From assembly GCA_022820835.1 (NCBI GenBank), contig JAJEET010000019.1, positions 88,046 through 152,045 on the forward strand: DNA of 64,000 bases, in the 5' to 3' direction. Origin of the DNA: Candidatus Poribacteria bacterium (GTDB lineage Bacteria; Poribacteria; WGA-4E; WGA-3G). A model generated the notes under the pieces. The model made no database searches and was not told the DNA's origin. It was given only the letters and a program-made list of their open reading frames with translations. Shown here one piece after another: positions 1-9,215 of this stretch. The number at the start of each line of letters is the position of its first letter. Position 1 is the first letter of the stretch. Both the position numbers and the translations under genes were made by a program.

Positions 1-234
1 TTCTATACCGCACACCGTGCAGCGATGTGTAAGGATATAATCGCCGTGTTTTACGGTAAAACCTACCGGTTCCATCAAGCCGTGACAGGTTGCGGAGCGG
101 TCACCGGGGTTGACATCAACATGTCGGCTCCAGAGGCATTCTGGGCAGTGGTTGGTGTAGCCGTTTCCGTTGACGGGGACACCGCACTGCGCGCAGATGA
201 AATCTTCAATATGGCGTTGAAATTTTTTGTTCAC
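1..234 (-). CDS. RNHCP domain protein, partial (C-terminus outside window)
   Basis: Seventy-eight codons read from a GTG at 234 and run off the window at base 1. The GTG overlaps the TGA of the upstream gene (GTGA), so translation is probably coupled. The protein carries the diagnostic motif NHCPECLWSRHVD followed by PGDR, with paired cysteines (CAQCG near residue 14, a second CxxC near residue 72) that suggest a zinc-ribbon-like fold. This matches the RNHCP family, small proteins of unknown function. It is the third gene of a minus-strand operon behind an ATPase and a TOPRIM-like protein. The family call is firm; no function can be assigned. The ATG at 35 on the opposite strand is a shadow. 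Confidence 0.85.
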   Translation of the reverse strand, partial: MNKKFQRHIEDFICAQCGVPVNGNGYTNHCPECLWSRHVDVNPGDRSATCHGLMEPVGFTVKHGDYILTHRCTVCGIE

Positions 235-842
235 TGGTCAGCACTCGTATTTTTGCCTTGTGTGAGTCGGTCTAATGTTCGTTTTAGGCTTGGCGACACC
301 GAGGCGGCACGTTCTAAATTCCAGTGATCTCGGACGAATTCACTCAAAAATGTGTTGTATTCATTGCCCACAGGAAGAATTGATCCGTGTGCTGGAATCA
401 ATGCCTCGCGCACCGTTCTCTTTTGGCTCCGACGTGCAAGTGAAACCAGAAATTCTTTAGGGTTCGGAATCTCATCAGTGTTTCGCGGGATGCGGTTAAC
501 AGGTATTGATAGAAAATTCGCCGTCCCATCCCGATCCGCCATCACCCAAGATTCCACCTCCACAACTGCGACGCGGAAGAAAAACTGAGGATTTAGAGCC
601 CCTTTAACCCAAGATTGGATGAGTCGTGGTGGACAATTTTGGGGTGAATCTAAATCGGTCAACATAAAAATAGCTGCGCCGCTAGCAGAACGGTTGAACT
701 CCATTGCTTTGCGTTGAAGATAAGTATAACCCTCACCGAAGACTGTGTCCCAAATTTCGATGTCAAACCTCTTAAGAATTTGTGTTGAAACTGCCTCACC
801 GAGTTCATCCTCAACTGCAAGAATTATGTGCTTCAATCTCAT
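231..842 (-). CDS. DUF4276-like / TOPRIM-fold protein
   Basis: A 203-residue protein whose ATG overlaps the stop of the upstream ATPase gene by ATGA. The order of motifs resembles the TOPRIM-like DUF4276 group: a hydrophobic strand ending in an acidic pair near residue 11 (AVEDE), an acidic TDLDS near residue 63, then VEVESWVMAD near residue 96, the usual 'E-x-W-hydrophobic-AD' signature of that group. In characterised relatives such as the OLD nucleases the TOPRIM acidic residues bind metal for nucleic acid cleavage; that activity is inferred here. The pairing with an upstream AAA ATPase is the same arrangement as OLD family proteins, but on two polypeptides. The family assignment is by motif only and could be a neighbouring TOPRIM clan. 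Confidence 0.6.
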   Translation of the reverse strand: MRLKHIILAVEDELGEAVSTQILKRFDIEIWDTVFGEGYTYLQRKAMEFNRSASGAAIFMLTDLDSPQNCPPRLIQSWVKGALNPQFFFRVAVVEVESWVMADRDGTANFLSIPVNRIPRNTDEIPNPKEFLVSLARRSQKRTVREALIPAHGSILPVGNEYNTFLSEFVRDHWNLERAASVSPSLKRTLDRLTQGKNTSADQ

Positions 843-1993
843 TGTATCAGACTTACTCCGGCAGTATCTTTAGGTCTGGTTCGTGAAAGGACAACCTCAC
901 CTACTGTGAACCCATGCTCTAAAAGGATGCGAATGTCCTCAATATCAGACGAGACTTTAACCGATGTTCCCGCCTCTGCAGGTGTGAGCAAAAGTACTTC
1001 TGTGCCATCAATGCACGGTTCTGTAAGAAGAGTACTGCTATGCGTACTGACAAACACTTGACCTTGGTGGATTCTCGGTATGCGGGCAAACAGTGGTGCA
1101 AGTTTAGAAACGATACCTATGTTTAAGGAGAGTTCAGGCTCCTCCAGCAAAACAAGCGATTCATTCTCAAGGAGTGCCCACAAAAGCCCAATCAGCCGAA
1201 GCACTCCATCCGAAAATTGGTCTTCGCGCTGCCACTTTTCGTTCAACTGCCAGTGGGAATAACGCGCTTGTAAATGCGGATGTCCCGTGCGTTTATCGCG
1301 AATAAACGCCAATTCCTCAAATTGTGGCACCACAATCTTTAAGGCGCGTTCTATTTTTTTTAGGCGAGCCCGGCGGGTACTTGGATGCACACTCGCGACG
1401 CGTTCGAGGAAAGCCTGACCAAACGGATCGTCTTCGATAACTCTACCTTGAATGGCATCTGCGAAACGGATGAGTTGTGGCACGAGATGAAGATAGGTAA
1501 CATTACGAAGGAATCGTCCAATCTCCCGAAATTTCGCGTTGGCAGCATTCTGTTCAAGTGCGGTCTGGATAAGGCGGTCTGGATCTTCGTTGTCGTCTGC
1601 ATCGGGTCTATCAAGAAGACGTTCACCGTCTCTCCAGACACGCTCATGGCTGAGAAGCGTTTGGCAATGTTCACGATCTGCTTGACGGAATCCGAGACTG
1701 TATCGCCATGTTGCGGGTGCATCTGGTGTATCGGCGATGTGAATTTCGATAGAAACCTCTGGGTCTTGCCCCGCTGACAGGCACCGAATTTTGGAGACCC
1801 CGCCTCGGTCCCTGATCGCTTTTTGGAGTCCGCCCCCTTCGGCTTTAGCGATATCGCGGAGAAAGCGAAAGATGTCCAGCAGGTTGGATTTCCCTGAAGC
1901 ATTCGGACCGACGATAAACTGCCGCTCTCTAAGCGGAACATCAATATGCTGGAAATTCCGCCAGTTTTTAACGATAAGCCGATTGATAATCAT
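839..1993 (-). CDS. AAA (OLD/RecF-like) ATPase
   Basis: A 384-residue ABC-type ATPase of the AAA_15/AAA_21 kind. The N-terminus (INRLIVKNWRNFQ) is the typical RecF/OLD start, Walker A is GPNASGKS at residues 29-36, the signature-like FSDGVLRL lies near residue 270, Walker B is LVLLEEPELSL near residue 290, and the switch histidine is in VFVSTHSS near residue 325. There is no room for a long coiled coil and no TOPRIM domain; that function appears to be supplied by the next gene, which overlaps by 4 bases. Likely first gene of the operon. OLD-like ATPases with a separate TOPRIM partner are often phage-defence components, which is inference here. DNA repair is the main alternative. Confidence 0.85.
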   Translation of the reverse strand: MIINRLIVKNWRNFQHIDVPLRERQFIVGPNASGKSNLLDIFRFLRDIAKAEGGGLQKAIRDRGGVSKIRCLSAGQDPEVSIEIHIADTPDAPATWRYSLGFRQADREHCQTLLSHERVWRDGERLLDRPDADDNEDPDRLIQTALEQNAANAKFREIGRFLRNVTYLHLVPQLIRFADAIQGRVIEDDPFGQAFLERVASVHPSTRRARLKKIERALKIVVPQFEELAFIRDKRTGHPHLQARYSHWQLNEKWQREDQFSDGVLRLIGLLWALLENESLVLLEEPELSLNIGIVSKLAPLFARIPRIHQGQVFVSTHSSTLLTEPCIDGTEVLLLTPAEAGTSVKVSSDIEDIRILLEHGFTVGEVVLSRTRPKDTAGVSLIQ

Positions 1994-2127
1994 AACAGGA
2001 AGTCCCCAAAATAGATATTTCAGTAAATCTGATATGAAAATGATAACACATCCAAGTCAGAGAATCAAACCAAAATGGGCAGTCATATCCATCCTTTGCA
2101 GAGAGACAGGATACACTTAGTAAGGCT

Positions 2128-4212
2128 TTAAACGTCTATGAAGGATTTCACATCCCACAATAAGATTGTGCCATCATCTGCCCCACTCGCTAAGAACGTG
2201 CCGTCCGGGGAGAAGTCGAGTGACTGCACGTCCGTTGTATGACCCCAGAAGGTATGGATATTCTCGCCGGTTTCAACTTCCCACACCCGGATTGCCATCT
2301 TCTCCATTCCGCGTTGCCACCAAGTCCCCGATACGAGATACTTACCACACGGTGAAAAGGTGAGGGCATACGTACGTCGGTTGTTTTCAGGTTGTGGTAT
2401 CGTGCGTAACGTCGTTAGTTCTTCAGCACACCACAAGCGAATTTCGTCGTCCATGCCACCGGCAATCATCTTACCACACGGCGAGAACGCTATTCCTTCA
2501 GTGCAGCGAGGTTCATCCAGAGGCAGTGGAGCAATTTGTTCACCTGACGCAACATCCCACAAGCGAGTGGTGTCGTCGCGCGCCCCGCTCACCAACCGCT
2601 TGCCATCTGGTGAAAACGCCAGTGATGTAACGTAATCCGTATGCCCCGTGAGCAGTGTCGGCTCCTCTGGGTTCTGGAAGTTCCATACATAGACTGTGCC
2701 TTCTCTACTCCCCGCTGCGATCTGATCACCAGTGGGAGCGAACACCTCGTGACGCACCCACTCTGAAGGTTCTTTAGGTGCTGTGAACTCAGCGACAGGT
2801 TCGTCCGGATTGCTGGCATCCCACACCTTGGTCTCATTGTGGAGGCGGGTGCCCAGTATCTTTCCAGAAGGCAAAACAGTGTACGTATAAATATTCTTAT
2901 CTTCCAACAATGTTTCGCGTGGATACTTCTTGATAACATTCCACAATTCGATACCCGGATAATTGCGGGTGCTTACGAGCGTTTGGTTATCCAACCAAGC
3001 TACCTTAGGATAGGGCCACGGGAAATGAGGTTCACAAAGTGCTGGGAATGTTTGGGTCTTGCCATCCGTTCGTTTGCTGGACAGCGCGTAAGCGACAGCT
3101 AACTGTGGACATCTGAAAAACCACATCGCACCAACGCTTCCTGCCAACAGTTCAATTGTTTGTAACTTTTCACCCGGTTCTACACTGCAGATGTCAATAG
3201 TCCAAGTCGCATTCTCATAACGAAATATGGCAGTCAATAATTTCCCTTCTGGTGAGTAGAATGGAAGCCCCCAATCTGTTTCGGAGTTAGTATAAACTTT
3301 CTTTTCCACACCCTCTGCGAGGTCCCATACGCGCAAACTTTTATCTCTACTACTCGACACAAGAAATTTACCACACGGCGAAAAGGTTATATCCTCCACC
3401 GAATCCGTATGCGCTGAGAAGTGCGCAGCCCGCTTACCGGTTGTTACGTCCCATACTGAAACGCAGCTGTCAACGCGATGGGCATCGTCAGAGGTTTCGT
3501 CAGCAGCCGCGCCCGCCAGCAGGCGACTGTCGGGAGAAAAAACAAAATTTCTACCTGCAAACTTGACAATTGGCTCGCCCGTCGCTGGATGCCATACGTA
3601 AGTTTGCATGCCTTCTGTGTTAGGGTTCAAGAGTTCGTCGTTTGAATAAAGCTTAGGATTGCCGGCTGTAGCGGCAAGGAGTTTGCCATCTGGCGAAAAT
3701 TCGAGTTGGAAAATATCATTCGATTGAAATTCGTGCGCGCCTCGATCCATCTGTGCAATACACTTGCCGCTATGAATATCCAATACTTTCACAACCCCCT
3801 GCATCGCTGCAGTAGCAATCCACTTGCCGTTCGATGAGCAGGCGAGCCCACCAAAAGCGTCCAGACCCTCCATCTGCGTGATACACTCTCCACTTTGAAC
3901 GTCCAGTACTTTAGTGACATCATCTGAAGTATCAATGATAATCCATTTCCCATCATGAGAAAAATCAATAGAATTAACCATTCCCCTTTTCGTTTCCCAC
4001 AATGAAATCGGCGACATTGAGGCTACGTCATACCACCAAAGTCCCATGAGAGTTCCAACGGCGAAATATGTGCCATCTGGCGATACCTTAATATCTCCTT
4101 GATCCACGCTACCTTTTCCCAATCGGGCGATTGCACCTTCCGGCAACGCCCATGTTGTTCCCATGGTATCCGCTGCCACTACATTGAACGGTGCAGGTCT
4201 TCGGTTTTGCAT
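2128..4212 (-). CDS. WD40 repeat protein, 14 motifs (two predicted propellers)
   Basis: A 694-residue protein made almost entirely of WD40 repeats. About fourteen strand-ending motifs can be counted in order (LWWYD, TKVLD, VKVLD, TYVWH, VSVWD, LRVWD, a degenerate one, IELWN, TKVWD, VYVWN, TRLWD, IRLWC, IRVWE, ILLWD), enough for two seven-bladed propellers. FSPDG/FSPCG turns precede most blades. There is no signal peptide or transmembrane segment, so it is probably a cytoplasmic scaffold. The N-terminal TTWALPEGAIARLGKG is shared with the neighbouring gene and with the protein at 55073. It lies 36 bases downstream of its paralogue, at the end of a long minus-strand run. Partner and function are unknown. 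Confidence 0.9.
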   Translation of the reverse strand: MQNRRPAPFNVVAADTMGTTWALPEGAIARLGKGSVDQGDIKVSPDGTYFAVGTLMGLWWYDVASMSPISLWETKRGMVNSIDFSHDGKWIIIDTSDDVTKVLDVQSGECITQMEGLDAFGGLACSSNGKWIATAAMQGVVKVLDIHSGKCIAQMDRGAHEFQSNDIFQLEFSPDGKLLAATAGNPKLYSNDELLNPNTEGMQTYVWHPATGEPIVKFAGRNFVFSPDSRLLAGAAADETSDDAHRVDSCVSVWDVTTGKRAAHFSAHTDSVEDITFSPCGKFLVSSSRDKSLRVWDLAEGVEKKVYTNSETDWGLPFYSPEGKLLTAIFRYENATWTIDICSVEPGEKLQTIELLAGSVGAMWFFRCPQLAVAYALSSKRTDGKTQTFPALCEPHFPWPYPKVAWLDNQTLVSTRNYPGIELWNVIKKYPRETLLEDKNIYTYTVLPSGKILGTRLHNETKVWDASNPDEPVAEFTAPKEPSEWVRHEVFAPTGDQIAAGSREGTVYVWNFQNPEEPTLLTGHTDYVTSLAFSPDGKRLVSGARDDTTRLWDVASGEQIAPLPLDEPRCTEGIAFSPCGKMIAGGMDDEIRLWCAEELTTLRTIPQPENNRRTYALTFSPCGKYLVSGTWWQRGMEKMAIRVWEVETGENIHTFWGHTTDVQSLDFSPDGTFLASGADDGTILLWDVKSFIDV

Positions 4213-4248
4213 TGTATTTATTCCCTCAATGAGTTGGCATCCGTTGTT

Positions 4249-6192
4249 TTAAGAACCAATAAAGGGTTTGACATCCCATAACAGGATAGTGCCGTCAAAA
4301 CCGCCACTTGCGAGTAGCGTGCCGTCCGGCGAGAAGTCGAGTGATTGCACGTCTGTCGTATGTCCCCAGAAAGTATGAATATTCTCACCTGTGACAACCT
4401 CCCATAAATGGATTGCCATCTTCTTCATTCCCCTTTGCCACCAGGTGCCAGAGGCGATATATTTTCCACATGGCGAAAAGGCAAGTGCATACGGTTTTGG
4501 ACTGTTCTCAGGTTGTGGTATAGTATCCAACGGTATGGGTTCTTCAATGTTCCATAGACCTATTTCTCCGTAAAGTCCAGTCGCAATAATATTAGCATCT
4601 GGAGAAACTGTTATTGAATAGGTCCGTGCATCTTTCTTTTTTGACCAGTCAATAGCGGCGAAACGAGGGTCTTTCTTCAATGTTTCCCATGCCTGTTTCT
4701 GTTCTGTTTTCTGTTCGGAAGTTAATGTTGCAAAAGCATTTTTCCGGGCAGCGTCTGAATATTTAACCCGATTGATTTTTGCGTGTAACTTCGCAACGAA
4801 ACTTTGCTTATGTTTTTGTGGTACTTCCCATATTACGGGTCCACCACCATTGCTGTCACTCACAATTGTTTGTCCATCCTGAGAAAACCACAGTGAATCC
4901 AGATCGGAGCTTGTTCGGGGTCGAAATGTAGGTTCACGAAGTGTTACCCATGCGTTTGTCTTGTCAGAAGTTCCTGATTTGTTCTGAAGTGCCCATGCGG
5001 TTGCTAACGCTGGGCATTTCGCTAACCATATTGAACCGATACTCCCAGGTAATCGTTCTATTGATTCTAACTTTTCACGACGTTCGACATTCCATACTTC
5101 AACAGTATTCGTGTTATCAGGAAATACAACAGCAAATAGTTCTCCTGCTGGCGAATATGAGGGGACTAAGCGAGTCATTTTGAATTCAAGAACGTACCAT
5201 TGAGTGTTCCAGTAATCCATATCCCAACGTTTGGCATCAATACCGTTATGTGTCCAATCCTGCTTGCGTGTGCCTTTTTCGATGTCCCAAACTCGTAAAT
5301 TTCCGCCTCTATCCGCTGATACAATGAATTGACCGCACGGTGAAAAGGTGACAATATCTATCCAATGCTCATGTGCTTTGAAATATGCAACGCGTTTGCT
5401 TGTTGCTATGTCCCAAATTGAAATGAAAAGTTGATGTAAGTCAGCATTGTCATTGGTAGTGTCATCTGGACAGGCGCATGCGATTAATCGGCTGTCTGGT
5501 GAAAGCGCAAATTTTTTACCTGGAAGCTTCGCAATTAATTCACCTGTCCGAGGATCCCAAACAGCCGTTTGGGATCCGTCTCGCGAATGTGTATATCCTC
5601 CGTTGTCAGTGTTAATGGGTGTTTCTGTTATAGCAAGATATTGTCCATTGGGAGAGAATTCGACCCCTGCATAGATATTGAACTGTGCGTTTATGGGTTC
5701 TAATTGTATCTGCGTGAGGCATTCACCACTTTGAACATCTAACACCTCAACGCCTTGCTGCCATGGTGCTGAGGCAATCAATCGACCGTCTGGCGAAAAG
5801 ACGAGAAACTCAACAAACGAAGACAATTTGTATCTTTGCATCTGTGTGACGGTTTCTCCGCTTTGGATATTCAGTACTTTTACTGTTCCGTCCCAATTTG
5901 CAGTGGCGACTAACTTACCATCGGTTGAAATATCCACAGCGGAAATAAGCCCACGTTCTGTTTCCCACAAAGCGATCGGCGACATTGTTGAAGCATCATA
6001 GAGCCACAATCCCATTCCAGTTCCAGCGGCAAAATATGTGCCATCTGGTGAAAGTGAAATACTATCTAAACTTGGACTTGATTCACGGACACCTTTCCCG
6101 AACCGAACTATTGCCCCTTCCGGTAATGCCCATGTGGTCCCTGTGGTGTCTTCTGGCACAACATTTAACGGTGCAGGTTTTGGATTTTGCAT
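4249..6192 (-). CDS. WD40 repeat protein, paralogue of the next gene
   Basis: A 647-residue WD40 protein with about eleven recognisable blade motifs (LWLYD, VKVLN, VEVLD, TAVWD, ISIWD, LRVWD, VEVWN, PVIWE, IGLWN, IHLWE, ILLWD). Between PVIWE and IGLWN sits a lysine/glutamine-rich helical insert of about 60 residues, around residues 465-525, that replaces blades found in the paralogue at 2128-4212. N- and C-termini are close to those of that paralogue. The ATG lies only 4 bases beyond the stop of the M20 peptidase gene, so the two are probably co-transcribed. No secretion signal is seen. Likely a protein-interaction scaffold; no specific role can be given. Confidence 0.88.
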   Translation of the reverse strand: MQNPKPAPLNVVPEDTTGTTWALPEGAIVRFGKGVRESSPSLDSISLSPDGTYFAAGTGMGLWLYDASTMSPIALWETERGLISAVDISTDGKLVATANWDGTVKVLNIQSGETVTQMQRYKLSSFVEFLVFSPDGRLIASAPWQQGVEVLDVQSGECLTQIQLEPINAQFNIYAGVEFSPNGQYLAITETPINTDNGGYTHSRDGSQTAVWDPRTGELIAKLPGKKFALSPDSRLIACACPDDTTNDNADLHQLFISIWDIATSKRVAYFKAHEHWIDIVTFSPCGQFIVSADRGGNLRVWDIEKGTRKQDWTHNGIDAKRWDMDYWNTQWYVLEFKMTRLVPSYSPAGELFAVVFPDNTNTVEVWNVERREKLESIERLPGSIGSIWLAKCPALATAWALQNKSGTSDKTNAWVTLREPTFRPRTSSDLDSLWFSQDGQTIVSDSNGGGPVIWEVPQKHKQSFVAKLHAKINRVKYSDAARKNAFATLTSEQKTEQKQAWETLKKDPRFAAIDWSKKKDARTYSITVSPDANIIATGLYGEIGLWNIEEPIPLDTIPQPENSPKPYALAFSPCGKYIASGTWWQRGMKKMAIHLWEVVTGENIHTFWGHTTDVQSLDFSPDGTLLASGGFDGTILLWDVKPFIGS

Positions 6193-6196
6193 TGTA

Positions 6197-7435
6197 TCAC
6201 AGCTCCGCGCGGGTCATGAAGGTTGCGTAGATGGCGGAGGTTCTGACGAGATCAGGGATATTTACGCGCTCATTGATGGCGTGTCCACCTTCACCGCTGG
6301 GTCCGTATCCGATGCCGGGTAGACCTGTATTGACGAAATAGTGTAGGTCCGTAAATCCGGTGGTGCCTTTAAATCGTGGTCGATTGAAACGGACAACACG
6401 CACCGCCTCGGCGAATGCTTGCGCTATTGGTGAATCGGTATCCGTCAAGCACGGTTCGATACGCAAGATTGCGCGTGCCTCTGCTGCTAAGTCGGGATAA
6501 TATTGGCATGCCCCAGCAATCGCCTCTCGCAATTCGAGTTCGGCAAATTTAAGTTCCTCGTTCGGCGTAATTCTGCGGTCAACTGAGAATGTAACGCTTG
6601 CAGGAACGGTGTTGACTTTGTCGCCATCGGTGCCATGGAACGTTCCGCCGATGTTCAACGTCGGGTAACGGTCACTGCCGTCGAGGAGCCTAAATGCGCG
6701 TTCCGGTGATTTTAGGTTCCGTTTGACGCGCTGGAGTGCCGTTACGAGTTCGGCGGTTTTCTCAAAGGCGTTTATGCCTTTATCTGGGTTAGCACCGTGC
6801 GCTGCTTTGCCTTTAACCTCAATTTCCAGCCAGAGTACGCCGTTATGTCCGTTGCCGATGTTCATCTTCGCGCCGCCTTCACAGTTGACAACATAGTCCG
6901 CGTTAACTAATCCCTCTTTGACGATGTATCCCGCTCCCAACTCTCCGCCGGTTTCTTCGTCACAGGTGAAGGAGCACTCGACGTTGAATTTCGGTTTGAT
7001 ATCGGTTTTTTGGACAGCCTGAATCGCAAATAGGAGCGCAGCGATTGCATCCTTCATATCGTCGGCACCGCGTCCGTAAAGCCACTCGCCCTCAATTTCG
7101 CCGCTGAACGGATCCCCGAAACGCCACTCTCCTGCAACGGGTACAACATCGTAGTGAGCGTTGAAATGAACCGTTTTTTTCGCGCCGATATCCCAACGCG
7201 CGATAAGGTTGAGCCGCGGATGGCTATCCGCATTTGGGATCACCTGCTCAGCACGGCGTTTCGGAACTTTGGCAATTCGTGTCCGCATCCCTAACGCTTT
7301 GCATTTCGCCTGAAGTAACGCCACAATCTCGGCATAATTTTCGCCCGGTGGGTTGACAGTCGGAATCCTGACGAGTTCTTGTAGCAACGCACAGAGTTCG
7401 GTCTGATTCTCTTCAATATAGGTTTGAACGGACAT
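6197..7435 (-). CDS. M20 family metallopeptidase (ArgE/DapE/carboxypeptidase G2-like)
   Basis: A 412-residue cytoplasmic hydrolase of the M20 family, which removes acyl or amino acid groups using a di-zinc centre. The expected ligands are visible: His94 and catalytic Asp96 in HYDVVP, bridging Asp126 in GRGADDMKD, catalytic Glu160 and ligand Glu161 in CDEETGG, the next acidic ligand in NCEGG (Glu186), and a C-terminal GEGGHAINE histidine. The middle part with KAAHGANPDKGINAFEK is the lid/dimerisation domain. Length fits the family. It sits between a cupin gene and two WD40 genes on the same strand. The sequence does not distinguish acetylornithine deacetylase, succinyl-diaminopimelate desuccinylase and peptidase activities. 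Confidence 0.88.
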   Translation of the reverse strand: MSVQTYIEENQTELCALLQELVRIPTVNPPGENYAEIVALLQAKCKALGMRTRIAKVPKRRAEQVIPNADSHPRLNLIARWDIGAKKTVHFNAHYDVVPVAGEWRFGDPFSGEIEGEWLYGRGADDMKDAIAALLFAIQAVQKTDIKPKFNVECSFTCDEETGGELGAGYIVKEGLVNADYVVNCEGGAKMNIGNGHNGVLWLEIEVKGKAAHGANPDKGINAFEKTAELVTALQRVKRNLKSPERAFRLLDGSDRYPTLNIGGTFHGTDGDKVNTVPASVTFSVDRRITPNEELKFAELELREAIAGACQYYPDLAAEARAILRIEPCLTDTDSPIAQAFAEAVRVVRFNRPRFKGTTGFTDLHYFVNTGLPGIGYGPSGEGGHAINERVNIPDLVRTSAIYATFMTRAEL

Positions 7436-7455
7436 TTTATTCTCCTGCCTCGCCG

Positions 7456-7878
7456 TTATGTGACGACTGCCTGATCGCCGGCTGACAAGTGCCCGACTGT
7501 TTCACCTGTCTCCGTGAAGGTACGGGTTACAGCAACAGAGGCGTAGGTCCACAAAATTTTCATAGGAGCGTCGCTTTCATTCCAGAACCGGTGTGGGATG
7601 CCAGCAGGGACGAATGTGGTGTCGTAGGCTTTCATTGTAAAGACTTCGCCATCGACTTCACAGGAGGCTTCGCCTTCGAGAATTGTAACGGATTCATCGC
7701 AGTTGTGGTAGTGGCGTGCGATCGCTGCACCGGGTTCAAACATCGTCACACCATTGGTGAGTGAAGAGGAGTCGATCCATTTACCGGCTAACGGGACGGT
7801 TTTTACGCCGGTACCTCGGTCAATCGGGTTCTGTTTTCCAAAATCGATGACGTGTGCTTTCGTGCTCATTTTGTCCAT
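7456..7878 (-). CDS. Cupin domain protein
   Basis: A small single-domain cupin of about 140 residues. Both cupin motifs are present: RHYHNCDESVTILEG (HxH and Glu metal ligands) and PAGIPHRFWN (the last His ligand). Such proteins bind a divalent metal and act as sugar isomerases, dioxygenases or ligand binders; the substrate is not evident. Two in-frame ATGs lie nine bases apart (7878 and 7869). A GAAAGG stretch is only 2-3 bases from the first and about 11 from the second, so the second, giving MSTKAH, is the more plausible start. It precedes the M20 peptidase by 20 bases on the same strand. Confidence 0.85.
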   Translation of the reverse strand: MDKMSTKAHVIDFGKQNPIDRGTGVKTVPLAGKWIDSSSLTNGVTMFEPGAAIARHYHNCDESVTILEGEASCEVDGEVFTMKAYDTTFVPAGIPHRFWNESDAPMKILWTYASVAVTRTFTETGETVGHLSAGDQAVVT

Positions 7879-8006
7879 CGCCTTTCGTTAAGATTTGACG
7901 CATTTTAGCACGGCGCGTGAAAAAAATCAAGGGTAAAGCGGAATCATTCAGAGGAATCGTTGCCAGCCAATCCGTTTGAATCAGGATTTATAGGGTTCTT
8001 GGGTTT

Positions 8007-9191
8007 TCAGGACTCTAAATTTCTAACGGAACTTTGGGAAACCGTTGCGAATGCATCAATCGCCTGTCGGATCTCTGTTTCGGTATGTGTTGCCATGACA
8101 GTCAACCTCAGGCGACTCGTGTCTGGTGGGACTGCTGGCGGACGGATGGCGGGTGCGAATACGCTTTCGGCGAGGAGTGCCTCTGCGATGCTTGTCGCAT
8201 GTTGCGGATTTCCCAACAAGACCGGAAGGATCTGTGTTTTGCTCGGTAATAGTGTATATCCTAAATCAATTAGTTCTGTTTTGAGGTGTTTCGCATGTAG
8301 AAACAGACGTTGCCGTAGTTCAGGTGAAGAACGCATCACATTGAGCGCAGCATTTGCTGCTGCTAAAGTCGCCGGTGGCAGTCCTGTGGTAAAGATGAAA
8401 CCGCGCGCCTTGTTGATGAGCAATTCAATCAGCGTACGGCTTCCCGCAATATACCCACCGAGTGCGCCGATCGCCTTGCTAAGCGTCCCCATCTGAATAA
8501 TATCTTTGTTTTCCAATCCGAAATGTGCGACGGTGCCGCTGCCGTCTCTGCCCAGGACACCAAACCCGTGTGCATCATCCACGAGTAACATCGTATCGTA
8601 TTGGACAGCGAGGTCGTAAATATCCGGTAGCGGTGCGATATCGCCATCCATACTGAAAACGCTGTCCGTTACGATGAGTCGCCGCCGAAACGCTGTGGAT
8701 TCCGATAGTAAATCCTTAAGATGTGCCACATCGCAGTGCCGATAAACTTTCTTGGTGGCACGACTGAGGCGACATCCGTCTATGATGCTGGCGTGGTTGA
8801 GTGCATCGCTTAAGATGAGGTCGCCTTCACCAGCGAGGATAGGGATGGTCCCTGTATTAGCAGTATACCCGGAACTGAAAACGAGCGCGGCTTCGGTATT
8901 TTTGACTTTGGCGAGATTTGTTTCTAAAGTTGTGTAGAGTTCACTGTTCCCTGAGATGAGACGTGATCCACTTGCACCTGTTCCGAAAGTCTGCGTCGCT
9001 TCGACAGCGGCGGCGATGACTTGTGGGTGCGTGCTTAATCCCAAGTAGTTGTTTGAACCGAGCAGCACGACATCGCGCCCGTCAAGATTAATTGTCCCGG
9101 TCGGCGCGCTCATAACAGTGCGGAGGTGGCGGCGTAATCCAGCACCTTCCAGTGCTGTAAACTCTGTGTCCAGCCAATCATAATTATGCAT
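8007..9191 (-). CDS. Alpha-oxoamine synthase (BioF / KBL-type PLP enzyme)
   Basis: About 394 residues of a fold-type I PLP enzyme that condenses an amino acid with an acyl-CoA with loss of CO2. Seen are [13 protein letters not shown], the [13 protein letters not shown] strand, [11 protein letters not shown] (cofactor aspartate) and [12 protein letters not shown] with the PLP lysine near residue 233. These fit 8-amino-7-oxononanoate synthase or glycine C-acetyltransferase; the motifs do not separate the two, and no other biotin or threonine-degradation gene is nearby. The reading frame extends upstream to a TTG at 9206, but the ATG at 9191 fits the start of the family better. Neither start has an obvious ribosome binding site. 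It follows the isomerase gene closely. Confidence 0.85.
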   Translation of the reverse strand: MHNYDWLDTEFTALEGAGLRRHLRTVMSAPTGTINLDGRDVVLLGSNNYLGLSTHPQVIAAAVEATQTFGTGASGSRLISGNSELYTTLETNLAKVKNTEAALVFSSGYTANTGTIPILAGEGDLILSDALNHASIIDGCRLSRATKKVYRHCDVAHLKDLLSESTAFRRRLIVTDSVFSMDGDIAPLPDIYDLAVQYDTMLLVDDAHGFGVLGRDGSGTVAHFGLENKDIIQMGTLSKAIGALGGYIAGSRTLIELLINKARGFIFTTGLPPATLAAANAALNVMRSSPELRQRLFLHAKHLKTELIDLGYTLLPSKTQILPVLLGNPQHATSIAEALLAESVFAPAIRPPAVPPDTSRLRLTVMATHTETEIRQAIDAFATVSQSSVRNLES

Positions 9192-9215
9192 TGTGATAAA
9201 AAACAAGCGGTATGC

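Noticed and set aside
1385..1777. Plus-strand 130-codon frame opposite the left-edge ATPase
   Set aside because: Antisense shadow of a clear ATPase gene.
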